Source of the DNA: Archangiaceae bacterium
GTDB taxonomy: Bacteria; Myxococcota; Myxococcia; Myxococcales; Myxococcaceae
Assembly (NCBI GenBank): GCA_016879935.1
Contig: JAACJQ010000427.1
Coordinates: 1-51,414, forward strand
Direction: 5' to 3'
DNA: 51,414 nucleotides
The notes under the pieces were generated by a model, which was given only the letters and a program-made list of their open reading frames with translations, did no database searches and was not told the DNA's origin. A program made the position numbers and the translations under genes. This document shows, one piece after another, positions 34,857 through 44,465 of this stretch (positions are counted from its first letter, which is position 1; each line of letters starts with the position of its first letter).

Positions 34857-35410
34857 GGCGAGCTCCTCTCGAGTGCTTCGACGGCGCGCGCGAAGCGTTG
34901 GCGTGCGCGGAACAGCCACACCCAGATGCGGTCGACTGGCGCGCCCATGAGTCGCGAGACTTCCTGCCCGGAGCGCCCTTCGAGCTCGAACAACACGAGC
35001 ACCTCGCGGTCACGGTCCGACAACGTCTGCATGGCGTCGAGCACCAGCCGCTCGGCGTCACGTCGCTCGAGGTGCTCGACGGCCGAGGCGCTGGTGGCGG
35101 GAACGCGCTGGCCTTCGGTCTCGGGGCGCTGGAACCATCGACGAAAGCGCTCCACCCGCCGCCGGGTGCGCACGACGTTGACGGTGATGGCGTACAGCCA
35201 GGCCTCGGCGTCGGCGAGCGCGTCGAGCGTCGGAAGGCTGCGCTGCACCTTGAGGAAGACGTCGTGGGTGACGTCTTCGGGGTCGAGCCAGGGCTTGCCG
35301 AGGCGCGCAGCCCATCGCGCGACGGTCAGGGCGTGCTGTCGATACAGCTCGTCGAACGTCGGCCGCCCGACGGCGCTCTCCAGCTGGTCTCCGACGCGGG
35401 TCCCCGTCAT
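34853..35410 (-). CDS. ECF sigma factor
   Basis: The product is 185 residues from ATG 35410, with AGGAG eight bases upstream overlapping the stop region of the previous gene. Region 2 includes DELYRQHALTVARWAARLGK, LDPEDVTHDVFLKVQRSLPT and AEAWLYAITVNVVRTRRR; region 4 includes TLSDRDREVLVLFELEGRSG and QEVSRLMGAPVDRIWVWLFR. Both domains are complete. Unlike the sigma at 9823, there is no attached zinc domain. It lies inside a run of surface-protein genes, which it may control. Confidence 0.94.
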   Translation of the reverse strand: MTGTRVGDQLESAVGRPTFDELYRQHALTVARWAARLGKPWLDPEDVTHDVFLKVQRSLPTLDALADAEAWLYAITVNVVRTRRRVERFRRWFQRPETEGQRVPATSASAVEHLERRDAERLVLDAMQTLSDRDREVLVLFELEGRSGQEVSRLMGAPVDRIWVWLFRARQRFARAVEALERSSP

Positions 35411-35420
35411 GGGTGACTCC

Positions 35421-36500
35421 TCAGGAGCCAGAGAGCCCGGGCACCGAGGAACCTTTCACCCAGTCGAAGCCGAGCCCGAGCACCGCCGACGCCTCGAAGG
35501 AGGGCAGGGCCAACGTTCCGCTCACGCCGCCAATCTGAACGTTCGTCTGAATCGGCCACCAGCACGCCTTCGCGCCGGTGAAGAGGGTGACGGCCTCGAG
35601 GTGAATGCCGGCCCGCAGGTGGGCGCAGGCCGCGACGTCTGGCGTGACTTGCGCCTCGTTGCGGACGAACCCCGAGGCACGCGCCCACAAGGCCGCGACC
35701 TCGAGCGACACCGCGGGCTCGAGCAGCACCCGTCGCCAGTCGGGGTGGTAGCGGGCTCCCAGCGCGGCGCCGAAGCGGTTCCAGGTGATGGCGCCCGCGC
35801 CGAAGGCGAGCGTGCGTGGAAGTACGGCGTTGAGCTCGAGGAAGCCGCCGAACGTGGTGCCGCCGCCGAGCCGAACCCCCAGGCCGCCCGTCATCGAGCC
35901 GCTCGCGTGAGCGCGCAGCTCGGCCGACAGGTTCCATCGCCACGGCATCGCCTCGCCCGTCGAGCCGTCACCTGCGCGCTGCTTCGTCGAGGTCGCCGGG
36001 CCGTCTGCCGACGAAGCGCCGCCGCTGGTCAACGCGGGAAGGGGCGAGTCTTGCGGTGGAGCGCTGACGAGTGGGGGCGTCATGGTGCTCGGCGTGGGTT
36101 TGACGGCCGCGACGATGCCGGCGTCGACGGAGCTCACGACGACCGGTGCCGCAGGCCGCACGATAGGAGCCGGGGTGACGACTGGGAGCGTCGGCTCCAC
36201 TGCGGGCAGCACTGCGACTGGCGGCTCCACCGCTGCGGGCTGCTCCATCATCCACGTGGCCAGCACGGCGCCTGCCAGTCGCGCCCGCTCCGCACCGGCG
36301 GTGGGTGCCTTCAGGTCTCGCTCCTTCACCAGCACGCCGGCGCTCGTCTCGAGGCGCACCGAGAGCTTCGAGGCCTCTGCCGTGACGACCCACCGATGTT
36401 GCGTCAGGACGGGAGCGCGAACTGTGCGCTCGAGCACGCGGGCGACCTCGTCACTCGACGGACATGACGCAGCAGTCAGGAGCAACGCGACGAGTGACAC
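35421..36500 (-). CDS. Outer-membrane-like protein, ECF operon
   Basis: The product is 359 residues from GTG 36500. A signal peptide (SLVALLLTAASCPSSDE) ends near a Cys that could be lipidated. Residues 15-85 are a small mixed domain (LTQHRWVVTAEASKLSVRLE). A Val/Pro/Ala-rich linker follows (85-165). The C-terminal 180 residues look like membrane beta-strands (GLGVRLGGGTTFGGFLELNA, LAFGAGAITWNRFGAALGAR, AVSLEVAALWARASGFV). It is probably an outer-membrane or periplasm-spanning protein. Ten bases separate its stop from the ECF sigma start. Confidence 0.75.
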   Translation of the reverse strand: MSLVALLLTAASCPSSDEVARVLERTVRAPVLTQHRWVVTAEASKLSVRLETSAGVLVKERDLKAPTAGAERARLAGAVLATWMMEQPAAVEPPVAVLPAVEPTLPVVTPAPIVRPAAPVVVSSVDAGIVAAVKPTPSTMTPPLVSAPPQDSPLPALTSGGASSADGPATSTKQRAGDGSTGEAMPWRWNLSAELRAHASGSMTGGLGVRLGGGTTFGGFLELNAVLPRTLAFGAGAITWNRFGAALGARYHPDWRRVLLEPAVSLEVAALWARASGFVRNEAQVTPDVAACAHLRAGIHLEAVTLFTGAKACWWPIQTNVQIGGVSGTLALPSFEASAVLGLGFDWVKGSSVPGLSGS

Positions 36501-36536
36501 CCCGGCTGTCTACCCGACTGCCTCGCGCTTGTGCCG

Positions 36537-39425
36537 CTACGGTGCCAGCACGGCACCCGGCACGCGCTCGTCGACCCCATCGCCGAAGCTGCCCATGAAG
36601 CGGCCCAGGAAGCAGCGGCGCTGGTCGTCGAGGCCGACGCCGCAGCTGAACGTGCTCGACTGCACGAGGCTCTTCCAGGTGCCGGGCACGCTGCCCGCCG
36701 CCGTCCACGCCGTGCCGGACCAGCGGAAACACGAGACGACACCGCTGGCTCGAACCACGCACGCGTTGAACGGGTTCTCGCTGAACCTGACCGCGTCGGT
36801 GAACGTGTCGAGCTGCGTCACCGCCGCCTGCGCGTTGGCCTTGCAGTACACCGTGCCGTTGGTCTTGCGCCCGCACCAGCCGAAGGCCGTCGCATAGCCC
36901 TCCACCCAATCGGTCGCCGCGTCGACCTGGGTTGGCGTCGACGTGGCGCCTGAGCCCCACTGCCACAAGGTGCCGTTGCCGCGCCGTGCGACGACGCGCT
37001 GGTTCACGCTGACCTGCGTCCAGTCGGTGAAGGTGTTGGCCGTGCCCGCGAGCCCCGACGGTGAGAGGCGGATGACCTGCGTGCCGTCTCCGACCTGCCC
37101 CTGCTGGTTCTGCCCCCAGCACGAGAGCCTGCCGGCGCTGGTGATGCCGCACGAGCTCGAGTTGCCGACGGCGACGCGCACCCACGTGGTGCCGGCTGCG
37201 AACGGAGGCACTGGCGTGGGCGTCACGCTGTCGGTCGACGTGCCGTTGCCGAGCTGGCCCCACCCGTTGCGCCCCCAGCACGAGAGGAGGCCGCTGCGAA
37301 TCGCGCAGGTGTGCCCGGGCACGCTCTGGTTCGTCACCGACAGCGGCGTGCTCTGCAGTGACATCTTCACCTCGGTCCAGTCGGTGTCGGTGGTGACGGC
37401 CGTCGGCGTCGGGCTCGAGACGACGTTGGCCCGGCCCAGGTGCGCGCCTACGCCCCAGCAGACGAGCTGGCCCGTCGTCTTGATGCCGCAGCCACCCGTC
37501 GAGGGGCCGTCGAACGGCGCGGTGGTGATGGCCACCGAGGTGTAGGTGCCGTCGAGCACCACCGGGCTGGCCTCGAAGCCAGGCACTCCGCGGCCGAGCC
37601 CTCCGTTCGACGTCAGGTTGTCGCCCCAGCACTCGAGGCCGTCGGTGGTGGTGAAGGCGCAGCGCAGCCGCCGGCCGCCGAAGGTGCGGACGAGTGGCGT
37701 CGTGGTCGCGATGCGGGTGACTGCGGTGGCGAACTCGACGTTGCTGCCCGCGCCGAGCGCGCCTCGGCCGTTGTCTCCCCAGCAGAAGCCTTCGTTCGCT
37801 GGTGTCACGGCGCAGGCGCCATTGCCCGAGGCGTGCACGGCGGTGAACGTCTGCGTCCCGACACGCGTGGGCGTCGGGGTCTCGGGCGCGGTCGAGGCGA
37901 GCTCTCCCAGGTCGTTGACGCCGAAGCAGAAGAGCTGGCCCGACTGCTTGAGGGCGCAGGTGAACTGGTCTCCGGCGCTCACCTCGGACCAGTCGGTGTC
38001 CGTGCCCACGCGCGTGGGGGTGCCGAGCGCGGGCGTCATCGGGTCGACGCCCACTTCGCCCGAGTCGTTGGGCCCGAAGCACCACAACGAGCCATTCGTC
38101 TGAATGCCGCACACATGGTTGCTGACCGAGACGGACTGCCACGTCGCGGCGCCGACCTGCTGCGGAGTGGGCGTGTCGTGCGCCGCCAGGTTGCCGTCAC
38201 CGAGCGCTCCGAACTCGCCGCTGCCCCAACACCAGAGCGCGCCCATGGCGTCGATGCCGCACGCGGTGGCGTCTCCGGCCGAGAGGCGCGTGAAGCGGTG
38301 CGCGACTGGCGTGGGCACGTTGAAGGCGCCAGACATCACCAACGGGTCGCCGAAGAGCCTGCCGAAGTTGTTGCCCCAGCACTGCACCGCGCCGCTCATC
38401 TTCTTCCCGCAGAAGAAGTCGGGCCCGGCGACCACCGAGTCCCAGTCCGTCGCAGTGCCGACGAGGGTGGGCCGCGCGCGGCTCTCGGGCCCGCTCTCGG
38501 TGCCCGGCATCAGGCCGAGGCCGAGCTGGCCCGAGGAGTCACGGCCCCAGCAGGCGAGGCGGCGGTCTCCGGTGACGGCGCAGACGGCGTCGTTGGTCGC
38601 GTTCGCCGAGCGCCAGCCGTGCACGAGGCTCCAGGTGTGCGTGACGGCGGCCGAGGTGTTGCCCGCCTCGTCGACGCCGCGCAGAGAGAGCGTGTGCGCG
38701 CCCGTGCTCAGCGCGTCGAAGGTGATGGGAGAAGGGCAGGCGGCGAACGCGCCCAGGTCGAGGCTGCACTCGAAGCGGCAGGGCGTCTCGTTGCACTGCG
38801 GGGCGCCGAAGGTCGACGGCCGGCTGTTGGGAGCGCCTGAAGCTGGCGTCGTCGTCAGCGAGATGACGGGTGCGACGGCATCGACGACGAACGGCTCGGA
38901 GGCCGGGGTGAGGTCGGTGAGCCCGTCACGGGTCGCGCGCACTTCGAAGCGGTGGCGGCCATCGGTGAAGCCCGAGCGGCTCGCGGGGCTGGTGCACGCG
39001 GCGAACGGCTCCTGGTCCCACGAGCAGGCGAAGGTGCAGACGCCCGTGTCGCATTCGAACGCGAAGGTGGCGGTCGCGGTGCCCGAGAGCGCGGCGGCAG
39101 GGCGCTGGGTGATGGTCGTCTCGGGCGCGACGGGGACTCCGGCGTCGATGACGGCGCCCGCGTCGGTGCCTGCATCGGCGAGTGGCCCTGCGTCGAGCGA
39201 CCCGGCGTCGGGAGTCGGCATGCCTGCGTCGGTCGTTGAACCGGCGTCGGCCGTTGAACCTGCGTCGGTTTCCGTGGCGCCTGCGTCGAGGGTCGCGCCA
39301 GCGTCGAGGTCGTTCGAGCCTGCGTCAGGCGACGCTGAACCTCCGTCACCCTCGGTGGGTTGAGGCGCCGGGCAGGCGGTGAGCGCAAGACACACGAGGA
39401 GCGTCGTTCGTCGGAAGAAGGTCAT
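36537..39425 (-). CDS. RCC1-repeat surface lipoprotein
   Basis: The product is about 962 residues from ATG 39425; a GTG at 39437 overlapping the upstream stop is possible. The lipoprotein signal is TTLLVCLALTACPAPQP. An Asp-Ala-Gly linker, then two Ig-like beta domains (about 95-275), lead to more than ten RCC1-type blades to the C-terminus, each near CGxxxxGxLxCWGxNxxGQLG (for example CAVTGDRRLACWGRDSSGQL, CGIDAMGALWCWGSGEFGAL, CGITSAGRLSCWGQNQQGQV). These fold into one or two beta-propellers. An extracellular binding role is likely. It is followed 36 bp later by the outer-membrane gene of the same run. Confidence 0.92.
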   Translation of the reverse strand: MTFFRRTTLLVCLALTACPAPQPTEGDGGSASPDAGSNDLDAGATLDAGATETDAGSTADAGSTTDAGMPTPDAGSLDAGPLADAGTDAGAVIDAGVPVAPETTITQRPAAALSGTATATFAFECDTGVCTFACSWDQEPFAACTSPASRSGFTDGRHRFEVRATRDGLTDLTPASEPFVVDAVAPVISLTTTPASGAPNSRPSTFGAPQCNETPCRFECSLDLGAFAACPSPITFDALSTGAHTLSLRGVDEAGNTSAAVTHTWSLVHGWRSANATNDAVCAVTGDRRLACWGRDSSGQLGLGLMPGTESGPESRARPTLVGTATDWDSVVAGPDFFCGKKMSGAVQCWGNNFGRLFGDPLVMSGAFNVPTPVAHRFTRLSAGDATACGIDAMGALWCWGSGEFGALGDGNLAAHDTPTPQQVGAATWQSVSVSNHVCGIQTNGSLWCFGPNDSGEVGVDPMTPALGTPTRVGTDTDWSEVSAGDQFTCALKQSGQLFCFGVNDLGELASTAPETPTPTRVGTQTFTAVHASGNGACAVTPANEGFCWGDNGRGALGAGSNVEFATAVTRIATTTPLVRTFGGRRLRCAFTTTDGLECWGDNLTSNGGLGRGVPGFEASPVVLDGTYTSVAITTAPFDGPSTGGCGIKTTGQLVCWGVGAHLGRANVVSSPTPTAVTTDTDWTEVKMSLQSTPLSVTNQSVPGHTCAIRSGLLSCWGRNGWGQLGNGTSTDSVTPTPVPPFAAGTTWVRVAVGNSSSCGITSAGRLSCWGQNQQGQVGDGTQVIRLSPSGLAGTANTFTDWTQVSVNQRVVARRGNGTLWQWGSGATSTPTQVDAATDWVEGYATAFGWCGRKTNGTVYCKANAQAAVTQLDTFTDAVRFSENPFNACVVRASGVVSCFRWSGTAWTAAGSVPGTWKSLVQSSTFSCGVGLDDQRRCFLGRFMGSFGDGVDERVPGAVLAP

Positions 39426-39433
39426 GGCGGAGT

Positions 39434-41179
39434 TCACTGTTCGAAGCAGTAGAGGCGGTTGGTGGCGCTGCAGGGCCCCGAGCCCTGATCCGTCCACCAG
39501 TTCCAATCGGGGCTCTGCGGTTGGGTCACGCCCTGTCGTCCGCCGGAGCTCGCGGTCGTGCTGGTCCAGTCGGCACAGGACGGCACCGACGAGGCGCCGC
39601 TCACGCTGGTGGCCGTCCACACGTTGGCGTTCACCGTCGCGCCGTTCTCGTCGACGTTGATGGCGCCGGGAATGGTGGCGACCCCTGCGACGAGCTGGGC
39701 GAAGTTCTGCGCCAGCACCGTCACCGTGGTGCCCGAGCGGCGGTAGTACGGCACCGTCGCCTGCGCGAACCGGCTCGAGGCGCTGACGGTGCTGGTGCTG
39801 AGCCAGGCCTTGAAGGTTCCGCTGAGGCCGGCGGCGTTCGCGCGCGCAGTGCACAACGCGTCACCTGCGGTGAGGCCGCCGAAGTTGCCGGTGACGCCGA
39901 CGCTGGTGACGAAGACGCGCTTGCCCTTCACGCAGACGCCGCCGCGGCAGTACGCGCCGCGGTTGCACGAAGCGTCGTTGAGGCACGCACCCGAGGTGCA
40001 CGCCGTCGAGGTGCCCGTGCAGCGGTACGGCGTGCAGACCTCCGAGGTCGCCGGCTCGAAGGCGTCGGTGGGGCACGCGTTCGAGACGCCATCACACGTC
40101 TCGGCGCGGTCGCAGGTTCCCGCGGCGGCGCGGCAGACGGTGGTGAGCTTCACGTCGGCGGGGCAGGTGGTGCTGCTGCCGGTGCAGGACTCGACGGCGT
40201 CACACGCTCCCGCAGCGGCCCGGCAGACGACGGTTGGCGCGGCGAAAGCGTCGGCGGGGCAGGTGTCGCTGGAGCCGGTGCAGAGCTCCTGCTGGTCACA
40301 CGGGCCGACGCTGGCCCGGCACTGTTGGCCGACGGGTGCGCGCGCGTCGGAGGGACACGTGGGGCTCGACCCGGAGCACGTCTCGGCGACGTCGCAGACG
40401 CCACGCGCTGCGCGACACACCGTCGAGGCTGCGACCAGGCCGTCTGACGGACATGCCGCGTCGGAGCCGTCACACCGTTCTTCGACGTCGCAGTCTCCAG
40501 CAGCTGGGCGGCAGAGCGTGGCGGCTGGTCGAAGCGCGTCGGCAGGGCATTGCGTGGTGGTGCCGGGGCAGCGCTCCTCGACGTCGCACGCGCCGTTCGC
40601 GGCCCGGCAGACCTCGGTGGCTGGAGCGAGGGCGTCTGCTGGACACACATCGAGGCTGCAGCGCTCTTCGACATCGCAGGCGCCGGTGGAGGCACGACAC
40701 ACCTCACCGTTGGCGACGCGGCCGCAGGCTCCTGCGCCATTGCACACGCCCATCTGACAGGAGCCCGGCGCCGGCGTGCATTCGTCGTCGGGGTCGGTGT
40801 TCTGCAGAACGGGGGAACAGATGCCGTTCGAAGCGCCAGTTCTCGAGGCAGCGCAGGCCGAGCAGGTGCCATCGCAGACGGAGTCGCAGCAGACGCCGTC
40901 GACGCAGTGGCCGCTCTGGCACGCAGAGGCATTGGAGCAGGTGCTGCCCAGCGCACCCGGTGGCGGGCCTGCGTCGGCCGTCGTTCCTCCAGCGCTGGCC
41001 GAGCCGCCAGCCGTGCTCGAGCCTCCGCCCTGTGCGGTTCCACCCGCGAGCGGTTGCGCGGAACCTCCAGCCGACACCGCTCCACCGTCGTCGCTCGCGG
41101 TGTTCGGCCCACACCCAACCAACAGCCCCACGACGAGCACCAACGGGCTTGCCGCCCGTTTCCACGAAGTCGACCCCAT
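39434..41179 (-). CDS. Surface lipoprotein with seven disintegrin-like Cys repeats
   Basis: The product is 581 residues from ATG 41179. A lipoprotein signal (LVLVVGLLVGCGPNTAS) and Gly/Ala/Ser linker precede a Cys-rich entry module (about 80-150). Seven repeats of about 31 residues follow, each VCRAAxGxCDxxExCxGxSxxCPxD (residues about 155-380), a pattern like the Cys-rich disintegrin modules. A C-terminal lectin/collagenase-like domain of the DUF1554 type starts near GKRVFVTSVGVTGNFGGLTA and ends NWWTDQGSGPCSATNRLYCF. The structure suggests a disulfide-stiff stalk with a binding head. Its stop overlaps or nearly overlaps the RCC1 gene start. Confidence 0.9.
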   Translation of the reverse strand: MGSTSWKRAASPLVLVVGLLVGCGPNTASDDGGAVSAGGSAQPLAGGTAQGGGSSTAGGSASAGGTTADAGPPPGALGSTCSNASACQSGHCVDGVCCDSVCDGTCSACAASRTGASNGICSPVLQNTDPDDECTPAPGSCQMGVCNGAGACGRVANGEVCRASTGACDVEERCSLDVCPADALAPATEVCRAANGACDVEERCPGTTTQCPADALRPAATLCRPAAGDCDVEERCDGSDAACPSDGLVAASTVCRAARGVCDVAETCSGSSPTCPSDARAPVGQQCRASVGPCDQQELCTGSSDTCPADAFAAPTVVCRAAAGACDAVESCTGSSTTCPADVKLTTVCRAAAGTCDRAETCDGVSNACPTDAFEPATSEVCTPYRCTGTSTACTSGACLNDASCNRGAYCRGGVCVKGKRVFVTSVGVTGNFGGLTAGDALCTARANAAGLSGTFKAWLSTSTVSASSRFAQATVPYYRRSGTTVTVLAQNFAQLVAGVATIPGAINVDENGATVNANVWTATSVSGASSVPSCADWTSTTASSGGRQGVTQPQSPDWNWWTDQGSGPCSATNRLYCFEQ

Positions 41180-41254
41180 GTGCCGTCGAGAGCCGCGAGC
41201 TGGCAGGACCTTACAGGCGGCTTTTCGCGCGAGTGGTTTTCACTGGGTGGTGGC

Positions 41255-42862
41255 TCAGCGGGAGATCACCAGCCATGACGCCAGCCGCACGGGGTCCAAC
41301 GTGGAGGGAACGCCAATGGCGGCGTAGGTGATGGTGTTCCTTTCGCCGCGACGAATGGCAGAGGTCACATCGGTGACTTCGGGAGTCACCTCGAAGCCAC
41401 GGCACCCGTTCCAGGCGACGTAGACCTCCTGGTTGGGAATGAGCCCGCGGGGCAGGTACTGGGTGCACCAGGTCTCGTCTGGCGCCCGGTCGAACGCGAC
41501 GCCGTTGATGATGAACGAGTGGTGCCGTCGCCAGGATGAGCGATCGGTCAGGATGGTGAAGAGCTCGACCTTCGAGGCGTCAGCAGGCACGTCCAACTCG
41601 ATGGGTTGGTGACTCGCCTCATACTCCGGCGACCCGATCAGTCCTCCCGTCCACAGCGGAATCGCGGTGGCGGCGCGGGTTCCCCTGGCCCTGTCGAGGA
41701 GTCGAAACGAGAGGGACACGATGGCCTGGGGGCCCGAGCCCGTCTCGATGCGAAACCGACCGAGGCCATCGGCGTCAGCGGCGACCAGCGGCAACATCGA
41801 AGACACATCGGTCACCCACCTGCCGCGCCGTCCCGAAGTCCAGCGCGCGAACTCGTTGCAGTCGGCACCACCGTCGAGGCCAGGCGAACACCGCGACAAG
41901 GAGATGCGTCCGGTGTCGCAGTTGGTGTGGGTGGGGCAGTCGTCGAGCAGGTCGACTTCGAGCGTGTCCCAGGCAACGCGCTCTTGCTCCGTGGGGAGCG
42001 GGATGACGACGTCTGCCACCTGCCCGTCGCTCGTGGGCTGAAGCAGTCCTCCGTCGAGCACGTTGATGATTCGCGCGGGCTCGGCGCGGAGCCGCTGCTC
42101 ACGGTCGAACTCGAAGTTGAAGTAGTGCGCCTGGGCCGAGATGCGCCCAGGGGCGTACGTCGTCCAACGCCGAATCGGCTCGACGTAGTAGGTCATGCCG
42201 ACGTCGCGAAGCCGCTGAAAGCGATCGACTGCGAAGGTGGCTCCGAGCCGGCTGGCTGAGCTCGCAACCCAAGTGTCGGTTTGCTCCAGGGGCACAGTCA
42301 CGAGGTGAACGCGGGTCGACCACTGAGCCCGCCATTCAGGTGAGGCGTTGGGCAGGAACTGCTCGACCGCAGCGCGAATGAAGGCGTCGTATTCGGCCGA
42401 GGGTTGGTTGGTCGCGATGACGTAGTGGACGTTGGTCGGCGGGCTCCCCATGAGGTGATCGAGTCGCCCGGGTGGGAGTTGATGCCAGTCGCCGGTGTAG
42501 AGGGTGAAGAGCCAGGAGTCGTCGTTGCTCCACCAGTCCTCGAAGCGGAGCGTCCCGTTGGTCGTCGGAAGGGTGAACGGCCCCGCAGTCTCGAGGAGAC
42601 CGCTTCCGTATGGACCCGTTGCGAAGGGACCCAACCTCGGCTTGCCGACACACTGGGCCACTGCGAGGCAGTCAGCGTCGGCAGCGTCGAGGCAGGCCCA
42701 GAAGGCGTCGCCTCCCTGCTCGCCGCACACGGAGCAATCGCTGGAGAACGTCTGGGCACACACCGAACGAGTCCGCTCACACCGACTGAGGCATGTCGCG
42801 GGTGGCGGTGGTGGCGGGGTACAGCTCCAGACCAGGGCACAGGCGAGCGCCCACACACGCAC
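41255..42862 (-). CDS. PNGase F-like secreted protein
   Basis: The product is about 535 residues from GTG 42862, which gives a lipoprotein signal (RVWALACALVWSCTPPPPPP). Residues 20-70 are Cys-rich. The body matches the bacterial peptide-N-glycosidase F family: GPYGSGLLETAGPFTLPT, LRFEDWWSNDDSWLFTLY, SPPTNVHYVIATN, and the C-terminal domain IELDVPADASKVELFTILT, HHSFIINGVAFD, PRGLIPNQEVY, NGCRGFEVTPEVTDVTSAI, NTITYAA. The Cys-Ala-Glu-Phe-Cys stretch usual in the C-terminal domain is missing, so activity against N-glycans is unproven. It lies 75 bp upstream of the Cys-repeat lipoprotein on the same strand. Confidence 0.85.
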   Translation of the reverse strand: MRVWALACALVWSCTPPPPPPATCLSRCERTRSVCAQTFSSDCSVCGEQGGDAFWACLDAADADCLAVAQCVGKPRLGPFATGPYGSGLLETAGPFTLPTTNGTLRFEDWWSNDDSWLFTLYTGDWHQLPPGRLDHLMGSPPTNVHYVIATNQPSAEYDAFIRAAVEQFLPNASPEWRAQWSTRVHLVTVPLEQTDTWVASSASRLGATFAVDRFQRLRDVGMTYYVEPIRRWTTYAPGRISAQAHYFNFEFDREQRLRAEPARIINVLDGGLLQPTSDGQVADVVIPLPTEQERVAWDTLEVDLLDDCPTHTNCDTGRISLSRCSPGLDGGADCNEFARWTSGRRGRWVTDVSSMLPLVAADADGLGRFRIETGSGPQAIVSLSFRLLDRARGTRAATAIPLWTGGLIGSPEYEASHQPIELDVPADASKVELFTILTDRSSWRRHHSFIINGVAFDRAPDETWCTQYLPRGLIPNQEVYVAWNGCRGFEVTPEVTDVTSAIRRGERNTITYAAIGVPSTLDPVRLASWLVISR

Positions 42863-42980
42863 AGTCGGTCGAGCACAGGTCGGTCGCACCAGGCCGAACC
42901 TCCAACAATCGGCCAGACAGCGCAACGCAGCCCGTGACGTCGGGTGATAGGCGACCGGCACGTGCTGAATGCACATCTGC

Positions 42981-43775
42981 ATGGGTGCTCTTCTTCTCTC
43001 ACTCGTCCTCGTGGCCGACCCCTACGCTGCCATCGCCGCGGGGAAGCCGACCATTCCCTCGCCGCTGAGTTCGGTGGCTCGGGGCACGAAGGAAGCGGCG
43101 CTGCTCGCCACGCTCCACGTCAACGCCGACAAAGACACCTGCTTCACCCTCGGAGTTCGGGTTCGGAGTCTGTGCTTCGTGCTCTGGACGAAGGACGACG
43201 GCTACGACCGCCCGACGCTCCTGTTCTCGTCGCTCACCGCGACCCGGAATGCGCTTCGAAAGCGGTGGGGCGAGCCCATCGTCTCCGAAGGCTCCTGGTA
43301 CTGGCTCAACCCGGAGAAGAAGCTGCGCGCGAGGCTGCGCGACACCGACGAGCCTGCGCAGCTCGACTTCGAGACCTATCTCCCGCTGCAGGACTTTCTG
43401 GGCACAGGAGCGATGCTCGCGTTCGAGCACACGCCAATTCTCGGCAGCACCCGCGCGACCATCGAGAAGGCCTACGGCGTGACGTGCGACACCAGCAACT
43501 GCAGCGTGTTCTTTCCGCCAACCGAAGTCGGCTCCGAGGTGCTGGTGCAGATCGAGCTCACCGACGGCGTCGCCACCAGATACCTCTTCGATCTCCCCGC
43601 GCGGGAGGAGCCGCGCAAGGAGCTGACCTTCAAGCTCCTCGAGAAGAAGTGGGGCCCTCGCACCCTGGTGGCAGGCGAAACGAAGGACTGGAACTTCGAG
43701 AAGCGGCCCGATGTGTTGCTCTACTTCCTCGCCGGCGACCTCACGGTTCGCATCCCTCACCGGTCCTCGCCGTAG
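42981..43775 (+). CDS. Secreted hypothetical protein
   Basis: The product is about 264 residues from ATG 42981; ATG 42969 adds four. A signal peptide (MGALLLSLVLVADPYAAIA) indicates export. The mature part is a mixed alpha/beta protein without a recognised family (HVNADKDTCFTLGVRVRSLC, LRKRWGEPIVSEGSWYWLNP, LIQIELTDGVATRYLFDL-like segment near 200). Paired Cys occur at CFTLGVRVRSLC and CDTSNC. The pattern of a segment computing WGEP from charged strands resembles small periplasmic proteins, but I assign no function. It is divergent from the PNGase F-like gene. Confidence 0.7.
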   Translation: MGALLLSLVLVADPYAAIAAGKPTIPSPLSSVARGTKEAALLATLHVNADKDTCFTLGVRVRSLCFVLWTKDDGYDRPTLLFSSLTATRNALRKRWGEPIVSEGSWYWLNPEKKLRARLRDTDEPAQLDFETYLPLQDFLGTGAMLAFEHTPILGSTRATIEKAYGVTCDTSNCSVFFPPTEVGSEVLVQIELTDGVATRYLFDLPAREEPRKELTFKLLEKKWGPRTLVAGETKDWNFEKRPDVLLYFLAGDLTVRIPHRSSP

Positions 43776-43793
43776 TCGCCGAGCGAGCTGGCT

Positions 43794-44411
43794 TCACGCC
43801 TTGACCAGTTGCTGCACGAGCGTGCGTGCGAGCCACTTCTCGTACCGCGCCGGCGACCAGCCTCCGACGTCGACGAGCATTCGCCACGTCTCACGGCTCG
43901 TGAGCGTCCACATCAGCCGGCGTGCATCGGTGAGGGTGAGGCCGGGCGCGAGCAGGCCAGCGCGTTGGAGCTGAACGAGTCGACCGCGCTGCATCTCGTA
44001 GCGCCGCTGCTCGAACTCGTCTTCGAGCGCGCGCAGGTCGGGCGTGAACGCCGAAGCGCCACGGAGCAGACCCAGCTCGGCGGTCTCTCCACTCCAGATG
44101 GCGCGTGCGACGCCGGCGGTCTCTTCGACCAGGCGCACCGGGTCGGTCAGGCCCTCGAGCCTCGACCACGCGGCGCGAAAACGTGCGCCGAACAGCGCGT
44201 CCTCCATCAGCCCGCTCAGCAGGCCCTCCTTCGAGCCGAACAGCGCGTACACGGTCGAGACGCCCACCTTCGCTCGCGCGGCGATCTGCGCGGTCGTCAC
44301 CTGATCGATGCCGTGGCGCGAGAAGAGCGTCTTTGCGGCGGTGATGATCTTTCGACGCGTGGTCTCGGCCTGTCGGGTGCGGAGCTCGGATCGGTAGCTT
44401 CGGGTCGCCAT
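43794..44411 (-). CDS. TetR-family transcriptional regulator
   Basis: The product is about 205 residues from ATG 44411. The helix-turn-helix is typical: RRKIITAAKTLFSRHGIDQV, TTAQIAARAKVGVSTVYALF, GSKEGLLSGLMEDALF. The larger C-terminal ligand domain ends with WTLTSRETWRMLVDVGGWSP. It probably represses itself and the divergent DUF998 gene, releasing DNA when a small molecule binds. An ATG seven codons upstream would extend into the probable operator and is not preferred. Confidence 0.95.
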   Translation of the reverse strand: MATRSYRSELRTRQAETTRRKIITAAKTLFSRHGIDQVTTAQIAARAKVGVSTVYALFGSKEGLLSGLMEDALFGARFRAAWSRLEGLTDPVRLVEETAGVARAIWSGETAELGLLRGASAFTPDLRALEDEFEQRRYEMQRGRLVQLQRAGLLAPGLTLTDARRLMWTLTSRETWRMLVDVGGWSPARYEKWLARTLVQQLVKA

Positions 44412-44465
44412 ATTGGGCAGAGTAAACTCCATTCAATTGAGCCACACGTCGTTTCGGAGTCTTCG
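44412..44465. promoter_or_regulatory. TetR/DUF998 intergenic region, probable operator
   Basis: The 54-bp gap between the divergent genes is unusually AT-rich. It holds GAGT-AA-ACTC (44420-44429) and the palindrome CAATTG just after. Adjacent divergent TetR genes usually bind such sites. The exact operator bases are uncertain. Confidence 0.4.

Noticed and set aside
37440..38840. Plus-strand ORF of 466 codons
   Set aside because: It is antisense to the RCC1-repeat gene, whose blades are unmistakable.
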